Under the pieces are notes generated by a model, which was given only the letters and a program-made list of their open reading frames with translations, was not told where the DNA came from and searched no databases. Shown one piece after another: positions 43,195 through 52,667 of a stretch of DNA of 64,000 nt (the first letter of the stretch is position 1; the number at the start of each line of letters is the position of its first letter). The stretch lies in contig NZ_FXTH01000005.1 in the NCBI RefSeq assembly GCF_900182555.1, positions 1-64,000 of the forward strand, given 5' to 3'. The DNA is from Fodinibius sediminis (GTDB taxonomy: Bacteria; Bacteroidota; Rhodothermia; Balneolales; Balneolaceae). The position numbers and the translations under genes are program-made.

Positions 43195-43758
43195 ATGAAA
43201 AGAATTTGGCTATATATAACAGTCTTTGCCGTTCTCCTGCTGGCGGGCCCACGCTACCTTGCAGCTCAGGTAGATCCCGGTCAAATAAACAGCAAACTGA
43301 TTGCCAGGTCGGTACAGGCTGTACTGGGTACCGATCAGGAGGTGAATTGGCGGAAAGTGACGGTCCCGAAGGAAGTCCGCCCAAAAATGAAAAGCCGACT
43401 GAAAGCCAAGTCTACTATCCCCGATACGCTTTTCATCGGCACGGTGCCGGAAGGTGATGTCACTCAGTATATTCTGCCGGATATTGCTCCGAGCCGGTCA
43501 GAAAAATTTTCCTATTTGCTTTATTTTAATGAAGAAAGGGAAGTTACAGGGGTCGACGTGCTGGAGTACCGGGAGAATTACGGTTATGAAATTGATTATT
43601 CGTATTTTCGTGATCAGTTCAAGGGAAAAAGCAATCCTGAGAAGATTGTCTTTGGACGAACCATTCAGAATATCAGTGGGGCAACGATCTCGGCACGTTC
43701 CCTGACCAATTCGGTTCACGACTTAATGTCAATAATAAAAGATATTGAATTGCCGTGA
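43195..43758 (+). CDS. Extracytoplasmic FMN-binding domain protein (ApbE target)
   Basis: A 187-residue protein with an N-terminal membrane segment or signal peptide (LYITVFAVLLLAG) and an FMN-binding domain of the NqrC/RnfG C-terminal type. The flavin attachment motif is SGAT in NISGATISARSLTNSV (about residues 160-175), where FMN is joined to the Thr by ApbE. An ApbE gene follows two genes later. The start is set at ATG 43195; the earlier ATG at 43162 lies in the loop of the upstream hairpin. The stop overlaps the next gene's ATG (TGATG). It is probably an electron carrier outside the cytoplasm, here perhaps reducing Fe(III). Confidence 0.85.
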   Translation: MKRIWLYITVFAVLLLAGPRYLAAQVDPGQINSKLIARSVQAVLGTDQEVNWRKVTVPKEVRPKMKSRLKAKSTIPDTLFIGTVPEGDVTQYILPDIAPSRSEKFSYLLYFNEEREVTGVDVLEYRENYGYEIDYSYFRDQFKGKSNPEKIVFGRTIQNISGATISARSLTNSVHDLMSIIKDIELP

Positions 43759-44258
43759 TGGAATCACTGCCCCCTTTGCAAAACTGGCCGGCACCTGTCA
43801 GAAAATTGATTTTCACTTTTGTGCTGGTTTCATTTATTGGAGTGGTTGTCGGCGGAGTGATGATTGAAGTGACGACCCACCTGACCCCCACCGGGGTTGT
43901 GGAACAGTACAAGGGAATCAGCAAGAGCAAAATCGATACCGCCGATGAGCTGAAGTTCCCGAAACCGGCCAAGGAGATGTTAATCACAACCCACAATCAT
44001 ATTCTGGGGCTTTCGTCCCTCTTTCTGATTGTGGGACTGCTTTACCTGGCAACCGGCAGAGATTCCTGGCTTCAGATCTCCATAGCGGTAGAGCCACTGA
44101 TCTCCCTCATTGTTACTTTCGGGGGCTTGTGGGTCATGCGCTACCTGTGGTCGCCCTTTGTATATGTGGTCATCCTGAGTGGCACCCTGATGGTTGGGAC
44201 CTATGCCTGGATGAGCCTGGTGGTAATGAAATCTTGTCTATCAAAACAGAATAATTGA
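43758..44258 (+). CDS. Small membrane protein with paired histidines, unknown function
   Basis: A 166-residue protein with four hydrophobic segments (about 18-38, 82-100, 108-128 and 133-155). A periplasmic-looking loop after helix 1 has THLTPTGVVEQYKG, and TTHNHILGLS opens helix 2. By recall similar proteins with GITP/LTP-G-x-x-x-x-Y(R/K)G and T-H-x-H motifs occur in many bacteria near redox genes. The histidines could bind heme or metal, which would make this the membrane partner handing electrons to the flavoprotein. That role is inference. ATG at 43758 overlaps the upstream stop, and three bases separate it from apbE. Confidence 0.7.
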   Translation: MESLPPLQNWPAPVRKLIFTFVLVSFIGVVVGGVMIEVTTHLTPTGVVEQYKGISKSKIDTADELKFPKPAKEMLITTHNHILGLSSLFLIVGLLYLATGRDSWLQISIAVEPLISLIVTFGGLWVMRYLWSPFVYVVILSGTLMVGTYAWMSLVVMKSCLSKQNN

Positions 44259-44261
44259 CGT

Positions 44262-45242
44262 ATGGCTATTAATCGGAAACAGTTTTTGGAGATTGCCGTT
44301 ACAGGCGGGATGGGCGCATTTCTGGGTGGAGCGGCCCTGCTGCCCGGCCGATGGAGGGAAAAGGGTGTTTCACTTACATCCGTTCATCGCCGGAGCCTGG
44401 TGATGGGGTCCATCATCTCATTTCAGGTTATCGCTGAAAGCGAAGAAGAGGGATACGAGGCCATCCGCCGGGCTGAACAGGCTTTCCGTACCCTCGAAAA
44501 AACGTTTTCGATGTACGACAGCGACAGTGAGATGGCGAGGCTGACCCGGCAGGCGGGACGGGAAGCGATGACGGTGACGGAAGAAAGCCGGAGGCTATTG
44601 CACTTTGCCAAAGAGGTACATCAGGCATCAGAAGGACGTTTTGATATCACCATTGAGCCTGCCATGCGGCGATGGGGATTCCGCGAAACTCCTTCGGAGC
44701 CGGTGAAACGTCCGGGGGACCGCGAGCTCAGAAAAATTGAGCGCCTGATCGGTTCTGAAAAGATTGAGCTGGAAGGAGGCCGGGTGATGCTTGCCGAAGC
44801 CGGAATGGCCATCGATACAGGAGGCATTGCGGGCGGATATGCGCTTGACAAGGCCCTGGAGGTCATGAAGCAGACCGATGTTGCTGCAGGTTTCATCAAT
44901 TTCAGTGGCGATATTCATTGCTTTGGAAAACCACTCGACCAGCAGAAGTGGACCGTCCACCTGTTGAATCCGGAAACCAAAGAGCCGGTGCGGGAACCGG
45001 TGGAACTGGTTAATGAAGCACTAAGCACCAGCGGGGCCTATCAAAATCGCCGATATGATGAGTCGGATCATTCATGGGGGCACCTGCTGCTGCCTGACAG
45101 GGCGAAGCCTGCTGAACCGGTGGGATCTGTGACGGCTGTTCATGCCTCAGCCATGGTTGCGGATGCCTGGTCGACGGCCGCTTATCTGGGGGCCGCTGCT
45201 CCTGAAGAGGTCAGAACAATTGTGCTCACCGACAGGGGATGA
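44262..45242 (+). CDS. apbE: FAD:protein FMN transferase (ApbE)
   Basis: A 326-residue exported flavin transferase that moves FMN from FAD to Thr/Ser of target proteins. The N-terminus has a signal sequence without the usual twin Arg. Landmarks are MGSIISFQVIAES (about 47), EGRFDITIEPAMRRWG (about 124-139), DTGGIAGGYALDK (about 186-198), LSTSGAYQNRRY (about 249-260) and AVHASAMVADAWSTAAYL (about 292-309), which hold the Mg and FAD ligands of the family. Its obvious substrate is the FMN-binding protein encoded at 43195. It is the last gene of the run. Confidence 0.92.
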   Translation: MAINRKQFLEIAVTGGMGAFLGGAALLPGRWREKGVSLTSVHRRSLVMGSIISFQVIAESEEEGYEAIRRAEQAFRTLEKTFSMYDSDSEMARLTRQAGREAMTVTEESRRLLHFAKEVHQASEGRFDITIEPAMRRWGFRETPSEPVKRPGDRELRKIERLIGSEKIELEGGRVMLAEAGMAIDTGGIAGGYALDKALEVMKQTDVAAGFINFSGDIHCFGKPLDQQKWTVHLLNPETKEPVREPVELVNEALSTSGAYQNRRYDESDHSWGHLLLPDRAKPAEPVGSVTAVHASAMVADAWSTAAYLGAAAPEEVRTIVLTDRG

Positions 45243-45339
45243 AGAGGGTAGCATTCTCATTTAAGGTACCGGGTCGGGGGAGCGCTCCGCCGGAGGTTGG
45301 TTTACCAAAGGATTGCTGTTGCGGGCCCGCATGTGTTGG

Positions 45340-46851
45340 TTAGCCCCCGGGGTCGCGGGCAGAGAATATTTTCATCAGCTGGTTTAGCAGGCCATTGCCT
45401 GCAATAGACAGTTTCTGCTGGCGGTCGAGCGATAGGAAACGCAGCAGCCCCCGCAGCTCTACAAGCAGGTAAGGGGGATCCGTGACCAGGGTATCATTCG
45501 AGATGATGTGGTTCCAGTTCAGGGGCTTGTCAAATGTGATCCCATGCTCTTCCATGGTCTTCTTGTACAGGTGTGCAATCAGTCCATAGCCGGTGGTTGT
45601 TGGATGAATGCCGTCCAGGCTGAAAATGCCTCCCTTGTACACCTTGCCGCTGTCATGGTTGATGCGCAGGTAGTCGGTGCTGAATTTGGGATTTTTGGGG
45701 TCTTCAAACAGGTGATCGGTCATCGGGTGCTTGTTCATCGCCTGCACAAAATTTTCAGGAAAGGGGATGCGCAGCTTTCCGCCCAAGCGCCGGCGGGCAA
45801 AACCGCTCAGATAGCGGTTCAGTGGTACGACGATCCAGCCGTATTCCTCGGCAATTTCCCTGATGATCACGTTGTATTCATCCACATGCTGGTCAAGCGA
45901 AATGGCCTGCTCCTTGGTCAGGTGCGGGTGCTTGTCCGGGTTGAAGTCCTCGTCCCATATCCAGAAACGGGTGTAGTAATCAAAATAGCCGGTGTGGCCG
46001 TGTCGCGATTTATCCGCATTGACGCCCCGGGTGACGGGTGGAATGGTCACATAGGGAATGGTCTGTGTGATGATTTGTTCGGCACCGATGGCATTGACTT
46101 TTTCTGCAAGTTTCCGGTATTCCCGTTCAAAATGTTCCGGTCGGTATACCGTATAGTCCCGCTTGGAGGGGAAATCCTCCAGGTCATCGTCGGTGGAAAA
46201 GACAAATTTCAGATCCGATACGGCCCCGATAATATTGTTGTGGCCCATGGTCACGATAAGGTTCTCAATTCCCCCGTCCTCCTGCAGCTGCTGAATGTTG
46301 TCTACCTGCGTGGAGTGGCCAAAGCGTTGATTGAAGGTGGGATTTAGCACCAGACTGGCCGTTACATACATGGCGTGATCAGGCAGCATGTCGAAAATGG
46401 AATAGGTTTCCGGCTGTGTTTCAATAAACCGTCGGCTCAGGTGTTCGGTTACCATCCAGGCGTCGTTCATGGCAAATCCCCAAACCGACTGGTTGTGATA
46501 GGGCGAGGTTTGTTTCGGTCTGTTCAGGGGTTTCATCTCACCCTCCCAGTAGCGTTTGACCCGGCGCAGGGTGGAATACAGGTAGGAGAGGGCAGGCAGG
46601 TATTCATCCCATTCAATACTTTCACCGTACTCGTCCGATAACCCCCGCAGCAGCATCTCAAGGTTAAGCGGAATGCCGGCCTGGGCCGTAAATCGCGGTT
46701 GATTGAAGGAAGGGGCGGGCTCCCAGCATTCCGCCAGCAGTGCGGGAAAATTGAGGTCGGTGCGATAGATACCCCCATTATTGAATCCTTGGCTAAGACT
46801 GTCTCCTATGACGGCCAACTTATGTTTGGGCTGAGTGTTTCTTCTTTTCAT
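45340..46851 (-). CDS. SGNH/GDSL-family hydrolase
   Basis: A 503-residue protein with the GDSL/SGNH layout: GDSLSQGF (Ser, about 17-24), MGHNNIIG as the Asn block (about 203-210, GHNN in place of GxND), and DGIHPTTTGYG (Asp/His, about 433-443). Family members are esterases, lipases or carbohydrate acetyl-esterases. It is longer than usual, with an insertion between the first two blocks. No export signal is evident. It is convergent with apbE and divergent from the AhpD-like gene. The substrate is unknown. Confidence 0.75.
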   Translation of the reverse strand: MKRRNTQPKHKLAVIGDSLSQGFNNGGIYRTDLNFPALLAECWEPAPSFNQPRFTAQAGIPLNLEMLLRGLSDEYGESIEWDEYLPALSYLYSTLRRVKRYWEGEMKPLNRPKQTSPYHNQSVWGFAMNDAWMVTEHLSRRFIETQPETYSIFDMLPDHAMYVTASLVLNPTFNQRFGHSTQVDNIQQLQEDGGIENLIVTMGHNNIIGAVSDLKFVFSTDDDLEDFPSKRDYTVYRPEHFEREYRKLAEKVNAIGAEQIITQTIPYVTIPPVTRGVNADKSRHGHTGYFDYYTRFWIWDEDFNPDKHPHLTKEQAISLDQHVDEYNVIIREIAEEYGWIVVPLNRYLSGFARRRLGGKLRIPFPENFVQAMNKHPMTDHLFEDPKNPKFSTDYLRINHDSGKVYKGGIFSLDGIHPTTTGYGLIAHLYKKTMEEHGITFDKPLNWNHIISNDTLVTDPPYLLVELRGLLRFLSLDRQQKLSIAGNGLLNQLMKIFSARDPGG

Positions 46852-46949
46852 TGATCCGAACCGCTTGAATCAATTATGGAATTCCTTGTTCGAGTTCCTG
46901 AGAATATGTGGTATCTTGGAATGCATCTAATCAACGTGAAGGTACCAAA

Positions 46950-47324
46950 ATGATGAGCAAAATAGAAAATAATCGACTGGAATCATTTCGACAAGCCCGC
47001 GAGCAGGGGAATCAGAAGGTCCTTGATGCGGATCATCTGGGAATCAAACGGTTTTTTAACCTGGATACCAACACCTATAAAGACGGGGCTTTGCCCGGTA
47101 AGACGAAGGAGCTGCTGGGGCTGGTGGCTTCAGCCGTGCTGCGATGCAACGACTGTATCGATTATCACCTGGAACAATGTGCCGGGGCCGGCTATACAAG
47201 AGATGAAATGGTGGATGCCCTGAATGTGGCCCTGGTAGTGGGCGGGAGTATCGTCATCCCGCATATGCGGCATGCCATGGAAACAATCGACCTGCTCGAG
47301 CAGGAGGGGAGCCTGGAATCATGA
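46950..47324 (+). CDS. Carboxymuconolactone decarboxylase/AhpD-like protein
   Basis: A 124-residue all-helical protein of the AhpD-like family. The redox Cys pair and His appear as LRCNDCIDYHLEQC (about 61-74), the pattern of alkylhydroperoxidase-like members. It probably helps remove peroxides; no AhpC gene is beside it. The start is placed at ATG 46950 (or 46953), because residues before it in the longer frame are low-complexity and lie in the intergenic region. The next gene begins seven bases after its stop. Confidence 0.85.
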   Translation: MMSKIENNRLESFRQAREQGNQKVLDADHLGIKRFFNLDTNTYKDGALPGKTKELLGLVASAVLRCNDCIDYHLEQCAGAGYTRDEMVDALNVALVVGGSIVIPHMRHAMETIDLLEQEGSLES

Positions 47325-47331
47325 AACGCCG

Positions 47332-48477
47332 ATGATTATAAAAAAAACGCTTTTACTGTTGGGTCTGATTGCAGCGACGTCAGCAACAACCCTGGCCCAG
47401 TCCGGCAATACCGGGGGCAATGCGGATTCGTTGAGCAGTGCCCTGGTGCCGGCCGCCGGTTATAGCTCAAATGAGGGAGTGATCGGAGGAATCATTTATA
47501 GCCGCTATGATTATAGGGGGGAGATGGAGCCTTTCAGGAGCCATGTCAAGGCATCGGCGCTTGCATCAACCAGGGGCTATGTGAAATTCAGGGGAGCATA
47601 TGAACAAACGGAAACCTTCGGACGCCCCATCCGCTCTACCTTGAATCTTTATTTCAATCGATTTACGTCCAACAATTTCTTCGGTATAGGCAATGAAGTT
47701 CCCTTTGATAAGAAGGGATGGGAGGAGGGGTTCTTTTATTTTGAATCAGTAGGCTTCGGGCTGGGCTATGAACTTCGAAAACCGCTTTATCGTCGCGGAA
47801 GAAGCCGGCTGGATCTTTTGGCGGGAGCAGAGACCGAATATCAAATTCCCTATGTATCCAGGGAACCGTCATCATTCAGCCGCCAGCAGCCGAGAGGCCG
47901 CAGGGGGGGATGGCTCAACTTTCTGAAGACGGGCTTTGTCTGGGAAAACAGGGACCGTGAGTTTGATCCCCAGCACGGCAATCGCCTGGCCCTGGAGCTG
48001 CGCTATGCCCCTGATCTGGTCAGCCGCTATGCGATGGGGACGGCCCGCGCCGAACTTCGTCAGTATTTCAAGCTGTTTGATGAGATAACGGTGGCCAACC
48101 TGCTGGAAGCCCGCCACGCCATGGGCGACGTCCCCTATTGGGAGCGATCGACGCTGGCTGACGGCAATACCCTCCGTGGCTATCCCCTCAACCGGTTCCA
48201 GGGGAATTCCTCAGTGGCCTATACGCTGGAACTTCGAAGCTGGCTATTTGAATTTCCCCAATTTTATCGGCTTAAACTGGGTATGCAGCTTTTTACCGAT
48301 ACCGGCCGGGTCTTTACGGAAGAGGATGATTTCGGGGATCTTTTTAAAGGATACAAGCAGACCATCGGGGTGGGCGGAGCCCTGTCAATACTCAACCCCG
48401 ATTTTATTCTGCGGGGAGAAATTGGTTTTTCCAGCGATGTGAGCCGCATTTACGTAGGGGTCGGCTACCTGTTCTGA
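47332..48477 (+). CDS. Omp85-superfamily outer-membrane barrel protein
   Basis: A 381-residue secreted protein (signal peptide ending TTLAQ) with the surface-antigen/Omp85 barrel signature: GNTLRGYPLNRFQGN (the LRGY loop, about 280-294), FTDTGRVF (about 320), and the terminal strand RIYVGVGYLF. It has no room for POTRA domains, so it resembles short barrel-only members such as those annotated as BamA/TamA-family surface antigen proteins. It follows the AhpD-like gene by seven bases. The role is unknown; some relatives are fused or linked to patatin-like or metallophosphatase domains, but none is here. Confidence 0.78.
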   Translation: MIIKKTLLLLGLIAATSATTLAQSGNTGGNADSLSSALVPAAGYSSNEGVIGGIIYSRYDYRGEMEPFRSHVKASALASTRGYVKFRGAYEQTETFGRPIRSTLNLYFNRFTSNNFFGIGNEVPFDKKGWEEGFFYFESVGFGLGYELRKPLYRRGRSRLDLLAGAETEYQIPYVSREPSSFSRQQPRGRRGGWLNFLKTGFVWENRDREFDPQHGNRLALELRYAPDLVSRYAMGTARAELRQYFKLFDEITVANLLEARHAMGDVPYWERSTLADGNTLRGYPLNRFQGNSSVAYTLELRSWLFEFPQFYRLKLGMQLFTDTGRVFTEEDDFGDLFKGYKQTIGVGGALSILNPDFILRGEIGFSSDVSRIYVGVGYLF

Positions 48478-48589
48478 TGGCCTGGCCTCGGGAAAACTGG
48501 TTCCTGTTATGGACTGTTTAGAGCCTGCCGTTATTTTTCCGTATTTTACATTGATCTTTTAACCTCAACAAAGTAGATATCTGTACGTA

Positions 48590-49351
48590 ATGAGCCTGTC
48601 TGTTTTATTGACCGCCGCCGAGGAAGACGCTGAGCAGTTTTGTGCATCACTGGCTGGAAAGCCGGTGTCCCTGCTTCACCACCCGCTGGAGCGCTATGAG
48701 GCCCTTGGAATGAATAGCACCATCCGTGATACCCTGAATCGCATGGAGGACTTTGAGAATATTGTCCACGGGAGCAAACGTAACGCTCGTTTTTTTATAG
48801 AGAAACTCAAGGAGCTGAATAAGCTAAAGGATGCCCGCCAGCAGCTGAACCTTGCCCTCAATCAGCCGACCGCCGACTATCTTGAGGAAGAAAATATTCC
48901 CGCCATTCATCCCCGGGCCGAGGGCAAGGCGATCAATCTGATGGAGTTTATGCTGCGTGTCCGCCGGCTGGGTACAACTCTCTACCCCTGTGGCGACAAA
49001 ACCAGCGAGGATCTGCCCGGTTTGTTGCAGGAGCTGGATATCCCGGTTGAGGAGCTGGTGCTTTTTAGGCTGGAGGGCCCGCGAGAAGAGGAGCTGCAGC
49101 AGAATAAAAACGTATTGCAGGATCAGCAGCCGGAGGTGGTCCTCTTTCATTCCCGCCGGTCAGTCAATCGTACGCGGGCAGCTTTCCCGGACCTGGATTA
49201 TGACGAGATCCGGGTAATTTCCGGGGACCAGGCAGTGACCGATAAGCTGGAGAGAGAGGGAATTCCTGTGGACCGGCAGGCAGCGGGAAGCTGGGAATCG
49301 CTGCTGGAAGAGCTGGAGGTCGAATTACCCCGGCCGTCTACCGGAAGATGA
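48590..49351 (+). CDS. hemD: Uroporphyrinogen-III synthase
   Basis: A 253-residue protein with the two-lobed HemD fold pattern: an N-terminal TAAEEDAEQFCASLAGKPVSLLHHP lobe, LYPCGDKTSEDLPGLLQELDIPVEELVLF at the linker (about 131-160), and VVLFHSRRSVNRTRAAF with VISGDQAVTDKLEREGI in the second lobe. It cyclises hydroxymethylbilane to uroporphyrinogen III. HemD sequences are weakly conserved, so this rests on segment order rather than strict motifs. The gene is isolated from other heme genes and its 3' end overlaps the convergent mutS2 gene by 14 bases. Confidence 0.72.
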   Translation: MSLSVLLTAAEEDAEQFCASLAGKPVSLLHHPLERYEALGMNSTIRDTLNRMEDFENIVHGSKRNARFFIEKLKELNKLKDARQQLNLALNQPTADYLEEENIPAIHPRAEGKAINLMEFMLRVRRLGTTLYPCGDKTSEDLPGLLQELDIPVEELVLFRLEGPREEELQQNKNVLQDQQPEVVLFHSRRSVNRTRAAFPDLDYDEIRVISGDQAVTDKLEREGIPVDRQAAGSWESLLEELEVELPRPSTGR

Positions 49352-51737
49352 CGACGGTACAGCCGGCACCGCCCTGCTCGATGGGGGCCATGTGATATTT
49401 CTTGACCTCTTTTCGCTTATCGAGGTATTCATGAACCAGCTTTTTCAGGATGCCCTCGCCCTTGCCATGGATAATGTTTACTTTCTGACGGCCGGCAGCG
49501 ATAGCGTCGTCGAGATAGTGCTGAACCTCTTTCATGGCTTCCCGCCCGCGCATTCCCCGTATTTCTAACTGGGGCGGCACCACCTTGTATCGGCTGCCGC
49601 CTTCAATATTTACCTTGATGCGCTGTTTGGGCTTCTGTTGCGAGGCATCCTCAACTTTGACCAGCTTGCTGAACTTCGTCTTGATGCGCAGTCCGCCGGC
49701 CGAAATAACGGCCGTGCTGCCATTGATCTCCTTGAGTTCCCCGGTTGTCTGGGCATCTTCCAGGCGAACCCGGTCGCCGACCTTGGGTTTTTCTGAAACA
49801 TCCTCAAAAGCGGATGCTTCATTCTCGACGGCTTCCAGATCGGCATCCACCTCGCTGCGAAACTCTTCGACGTCTTGCCTGGCCTTCCTGATAACCTCCT
49901 CGTCCTTCTGCCCCTCCTTTACAATACGTTCTACGGCCTGTTCAATCTTCTGGTTGGCTGAATCCATGATGGATTTGGCCTCTTTTAGGGCCTTTTCGCG
50001 GATGCTCTTTTCTTCTTTTTCTATGGCCGAACGCTTTTCCTCGTAGCGATGGCGGGCCTTCTGGGTCCTGGACTTGAGCTGGTCATATTTTTTCTTGAGC
50101 TGGTCTGCCTCCTGGGTTTTGGCTTCCAGCTCGGCAATCAGGGTCTCCATGTCTTTTTTGCCTTCGCCCAACAGTCGGCGGGCTTGCTTCAGAAGCTTCT
50201 CCTGGAGCTTCATCCGTTTGGCTATCTCGAAGGCGTAGCTGCTGCCCGGCACGCCCTTCTTGAATCGATAGGTCGGGGAAAGGGTGGCCTGGTCGAACTC
50301 CATGGACCCGTTGACGGCGGAAGGATGATCATGGGCAAATACCTTTAGAGAGCCATGGTGCGTGGTTACCAGTACCTTGGCCCTGCGTTCGATGAGTAAT
50401 TCAATAAGTGCCTGGAACAGTGCGCCTCCCTCTTCGGGATCAGTGCCCGCCGCCGCTTCGTCAATGAGGGCCAGGCTGTGGCGGTCGGCGCGGGCAATGG
50501 TGTGCTTCATCCATTCCAGCCGTGAGGAGAAAGTACTTAGGTCGTTTTCAATGGATTGATCGTCGCCCATGTCCACGAATATGCTGCTGAAGACCGGTAG
50601 CTCCGAGCTGTCGCGGGCGGGGATGGCAAAGCCCGACTGCACCATCATGGCACACAGTCCCAGCGTCTTAAGTGCCACGGATTTTCCACCGGCATTGGGA
50701 CCGGTTATCACCAGGCATCGTTCTTCCGCCGTGAGCTCCATGTCCAGCGGAACGACCTGCTCCTGTTTATTTTCCGGTAGGGTCTGGTTTTTTAACAGCA
50801 GCAGCGGATTGTAGGCTTCTCTGAGGTACAGATGCGAACGTTCCGAAAGAACAGGTACAAAGGCATCCAGGTCAATACTGAGCTGTGCTTTCGCTGCTAC
50901 GACATCGATGGTGGTCAGTACCTCCAGGTTCTGCCGGATGGTATCGCGGTTGCGGCCTATTTCTGCCGTGAGTTCACGCAGAATCCGTTCAATTTCACGC
51001 TGCTCCTCCGATTCCAGCTGCCGTATTTCATTGTTGATGTTCAGGGCTTCCACCGGCTCCAGATATACGGTCTGCCCGGAGGAGGATACGTCATGTACGA
51101 AGCCCTGAACCTTGCGCTTGTATTCGGCCAGTACGGGAATAACCATGCGGCCGTTGCGAATCGTGGGTCCTTCATCGGAGGCCCGGCCCTGCTTGGCAAC
51201 ACGGCTCATTACCCGGTTGATGGTGCTGCGAAGGTCGTTGCGCTTGTTGTTCAGTCGCTTCCGTATTGACTTTAGCTGATGACTGGCATCGCTGCGGAGC
51301 TCTCCGCTGTTGGTAAATTTATCTTGCAGTATTTTTTCAAGTTCTTCAAGCGGAATAAGCCCGATGCTGATTTCCTTGAGCTCCGGGTAGTGCTTTTCAC
51401 GGTCCCCGAGGTAGGACTTAATCCTGCGGGCGGTTACACAGACTTCCAGGATTTCTGTAAAAACAGGGAGGGGAAGCACCCGGTTGCCGGCACGCGACTG
51501 CTTGAGCGGCTCGCGGATATCGTGCAGGTTATTAAGCGGAAAGGCGGTATCATTCTGCAGAAGATCCATCATCTCCCTGGTCTGCTCGAGCCTCCGCTGA
51601 ATAACTGATCGGTCGGAAAAGGGCATCATCGTGGCAAGACGCTCGCGCCCCATTACGGAGCGACTTTTCTTCAGTACGGCCGTCCTGACGGTTTCAAATC
51701 CAATTTTATCACTTAAATGTTCAGGAAATAGATGCAT
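49338..51737 (-). CDS. mutS2: MutS2 endonuclease/ATPase
   Basis: A 799-residue MutS2 protein. It contains the MutS core and ATPase with Walker A GPNAGGKS (about 345), the DMGDDQSIENDLSTFSSRL segment (about 393), DEAAAGTDPEEG (about 425) and TTHHG. A long coiled coil (about 525-640) follows, then a C-terminal Smr nuclease domain with LEIRGMRGREA and IHGKGEGIL. MutS2 proteins act on branched DNA or rescue collided ribosomes, not in mismatch repair. The gene stands alone on its strand. Confidence 0.93.
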   Translation of the reverse strand: MHLFPEHLSDKIGFETVRTAVLKKSRSVMGRERLATMMPFSDRSVIQRRLEQTREMMDLLQNDTAFPLNNLHDIREPLKQSRAGNRVLPLPVFTEILEVCVTARRIKSYLGDREKHYPELKEISIGLIPLEELEKILQDKFTNSGELRSDASHQLKSIRKRLNNKRNDLRSTINRVMSRVAKQGRASDEGPTIRNGRMVIPVLAEYKRKVQGFVHDVSSSGQTVYLEPVEALNINNEIRQLESEEQREIERILRELTAEIGRNRDTIRQNLEVLTTIDVVAAKAQLSIDLDAFVPVLSERSHLYLREAYNPLLLLKNQTLPENKQEQVVPLDMELTAEERCLVITGPNAGGKSVALKTLGLCAMMVQSGFAIPARDSSELPVFSSIFVDMGDDQSIENDLSTFSSRLEWMKHTIARADRHSLALIDEAAAGTDPEEGGALFQALIELLIERRAKVLVTTHHGSLKVFAHDHPSAVNGSMEFDQATLSPTYRFKKGVPGSSYAFEIAKRMKLQEKLLKQARRLLGEGKKDMETLIAELEAKTQEADQLKKKYDQLKSRTQKARHRYEEKRSAIEKEEKSIREKALKEAKSIMDSANQKIEQAVERIVKEGQKDEEVIRKARQDVEEFRSEVDADLEAVENEASAFEDVSEKPKVGDRVRLEDAQTTGELKEINGSTAVISAGGLRIKTKFSKLVKVEDASQQKPKQRIKVNIEGGSRYKVVPPQLEIRGMRGREAMKEVQHYLDDAIAAGRQKVNIIHGKGEGILKKLVHEYLDKRKEVKKYHMAPIEQGGAGCTVVIFR

Positions 51738-51881
51738 AGATGGTGTTGAATCTTGGATCGTCCCGGCTGCTGCCGGAATTTTCTTTCAAAATATAAGCTT
51801 ATTTAGGCGGAATGATGAATTTGAAAAGAACAAAATATTTCTTTAACTCCAGATGCTATCAAACAACAGATATTCAGATCC

Positions 51882-52667
51882 ATGAACATTAGTCTCTACC
51901 AGGTGGATGCGTTTGCATCCGACGTCTTTGAAGGTAATCCGGCGGCCGTCTGCCCGCTGGATGGGTGGCTCCCGGATGAGCTCATGCAGCAAATTGCGTT
52001 GGAGAATAACCTCTCGGAAACGGCTTTTTTTGTGAAGGCCGGCCAGGGATACCAGCTTCGCTGGTTTACCCCCGCAACGGAAGTGGATTTATGTGGACAC
52101 GCTACGCTCGGTTCGGCCCACGTACTCTTTGAACACCTGGGCTATGACCGGGAGAGCATCGTTTTCGATACCAGAAGCGGGGAACTGGAGGTCTGCCGGA
52201 GGGGCCGGCAACTGGTTATGGATTTTCCTGCGGCCAGGCTTAATGCCTTTGACCCACCTGCGGCATTGGAAGAAGCCCTGCAGGTTTCCGCTGTTAAGGT
52301 TTACAGGGATATGGATATACTCTGTGTGGTTGAGGACGGAGAGCGGCTTCAGTCCATTGCGCCCGACTTTCAGCTACTTGGCACCATTGATACGCGCGGG
52401 GTGATTGTGACAGCGCCTTCCACGGATGAGAGATTTGATTTTATTTCCCGCTTTTTTGCCCCTGCGGCCGGGGTGAATGAAGATCCAGTCACCGGCTCGG
52501 CTCATACCATACTGGTACCCTACTGGAGCAGGACGCTTCATCAGAAGGAACTGGTGGGGCGACAGGTATCCGCCCGGGGAGGTACGGTATTCTGTGAAGA
52601 CAGAGGCCGGCGGGTACTGCTTGCAGGAGAAGCGTGTACGTACCTGGAAGGTCAAATTACAATCTGA
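51882..52667 (+). CDS. PhzF-family isomerase
   Basis: A 261-residue PhzF/YddE-family protein with the two-half epimerase-like fold. Landmarks are YQVDAFASDVFEGNPAAVCPL (about 6-26), LSETAFF with the catalytic Glu (about 45-51), WFTPATEVDLCGHATLGSAHVL (about 61-82), and GVNEDPVTGSAH (about 196-207). Substrates differ widely in this family, so none is assigned. Its stop overlaps the start of the TauE/SafE gene (TGATG). Confidence 0.9.
   Translation: MNISLYQVDAFASDVFEGNPAAVCPLDGWLPDELMQQIALENNLSETAFFVKAGQGYQLRWFTPATEVDLCGHATLGSAHVLFEHLGYDRESIVFDTRSGELEVCRRGRQLVMDFPAARLNAFDPPAALEEALQVSAVKVYRDMDILCVVEDGERLQSIAPDFQLLGTIDTRGVIVTAPSTDERFDFISRFFAPAAGVNEDPVTGSAHTILVPYWSRTLHQKELVGRQVSARGGTVFCEDRGRRVLLAGEACTYLEGQITI

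Noticed and set aside
45321-45330. GCGGGCCCGC palindrome after apbE
   Set aside because: A short GC palindrome with no second copy or context that suggests an operator or terminator.
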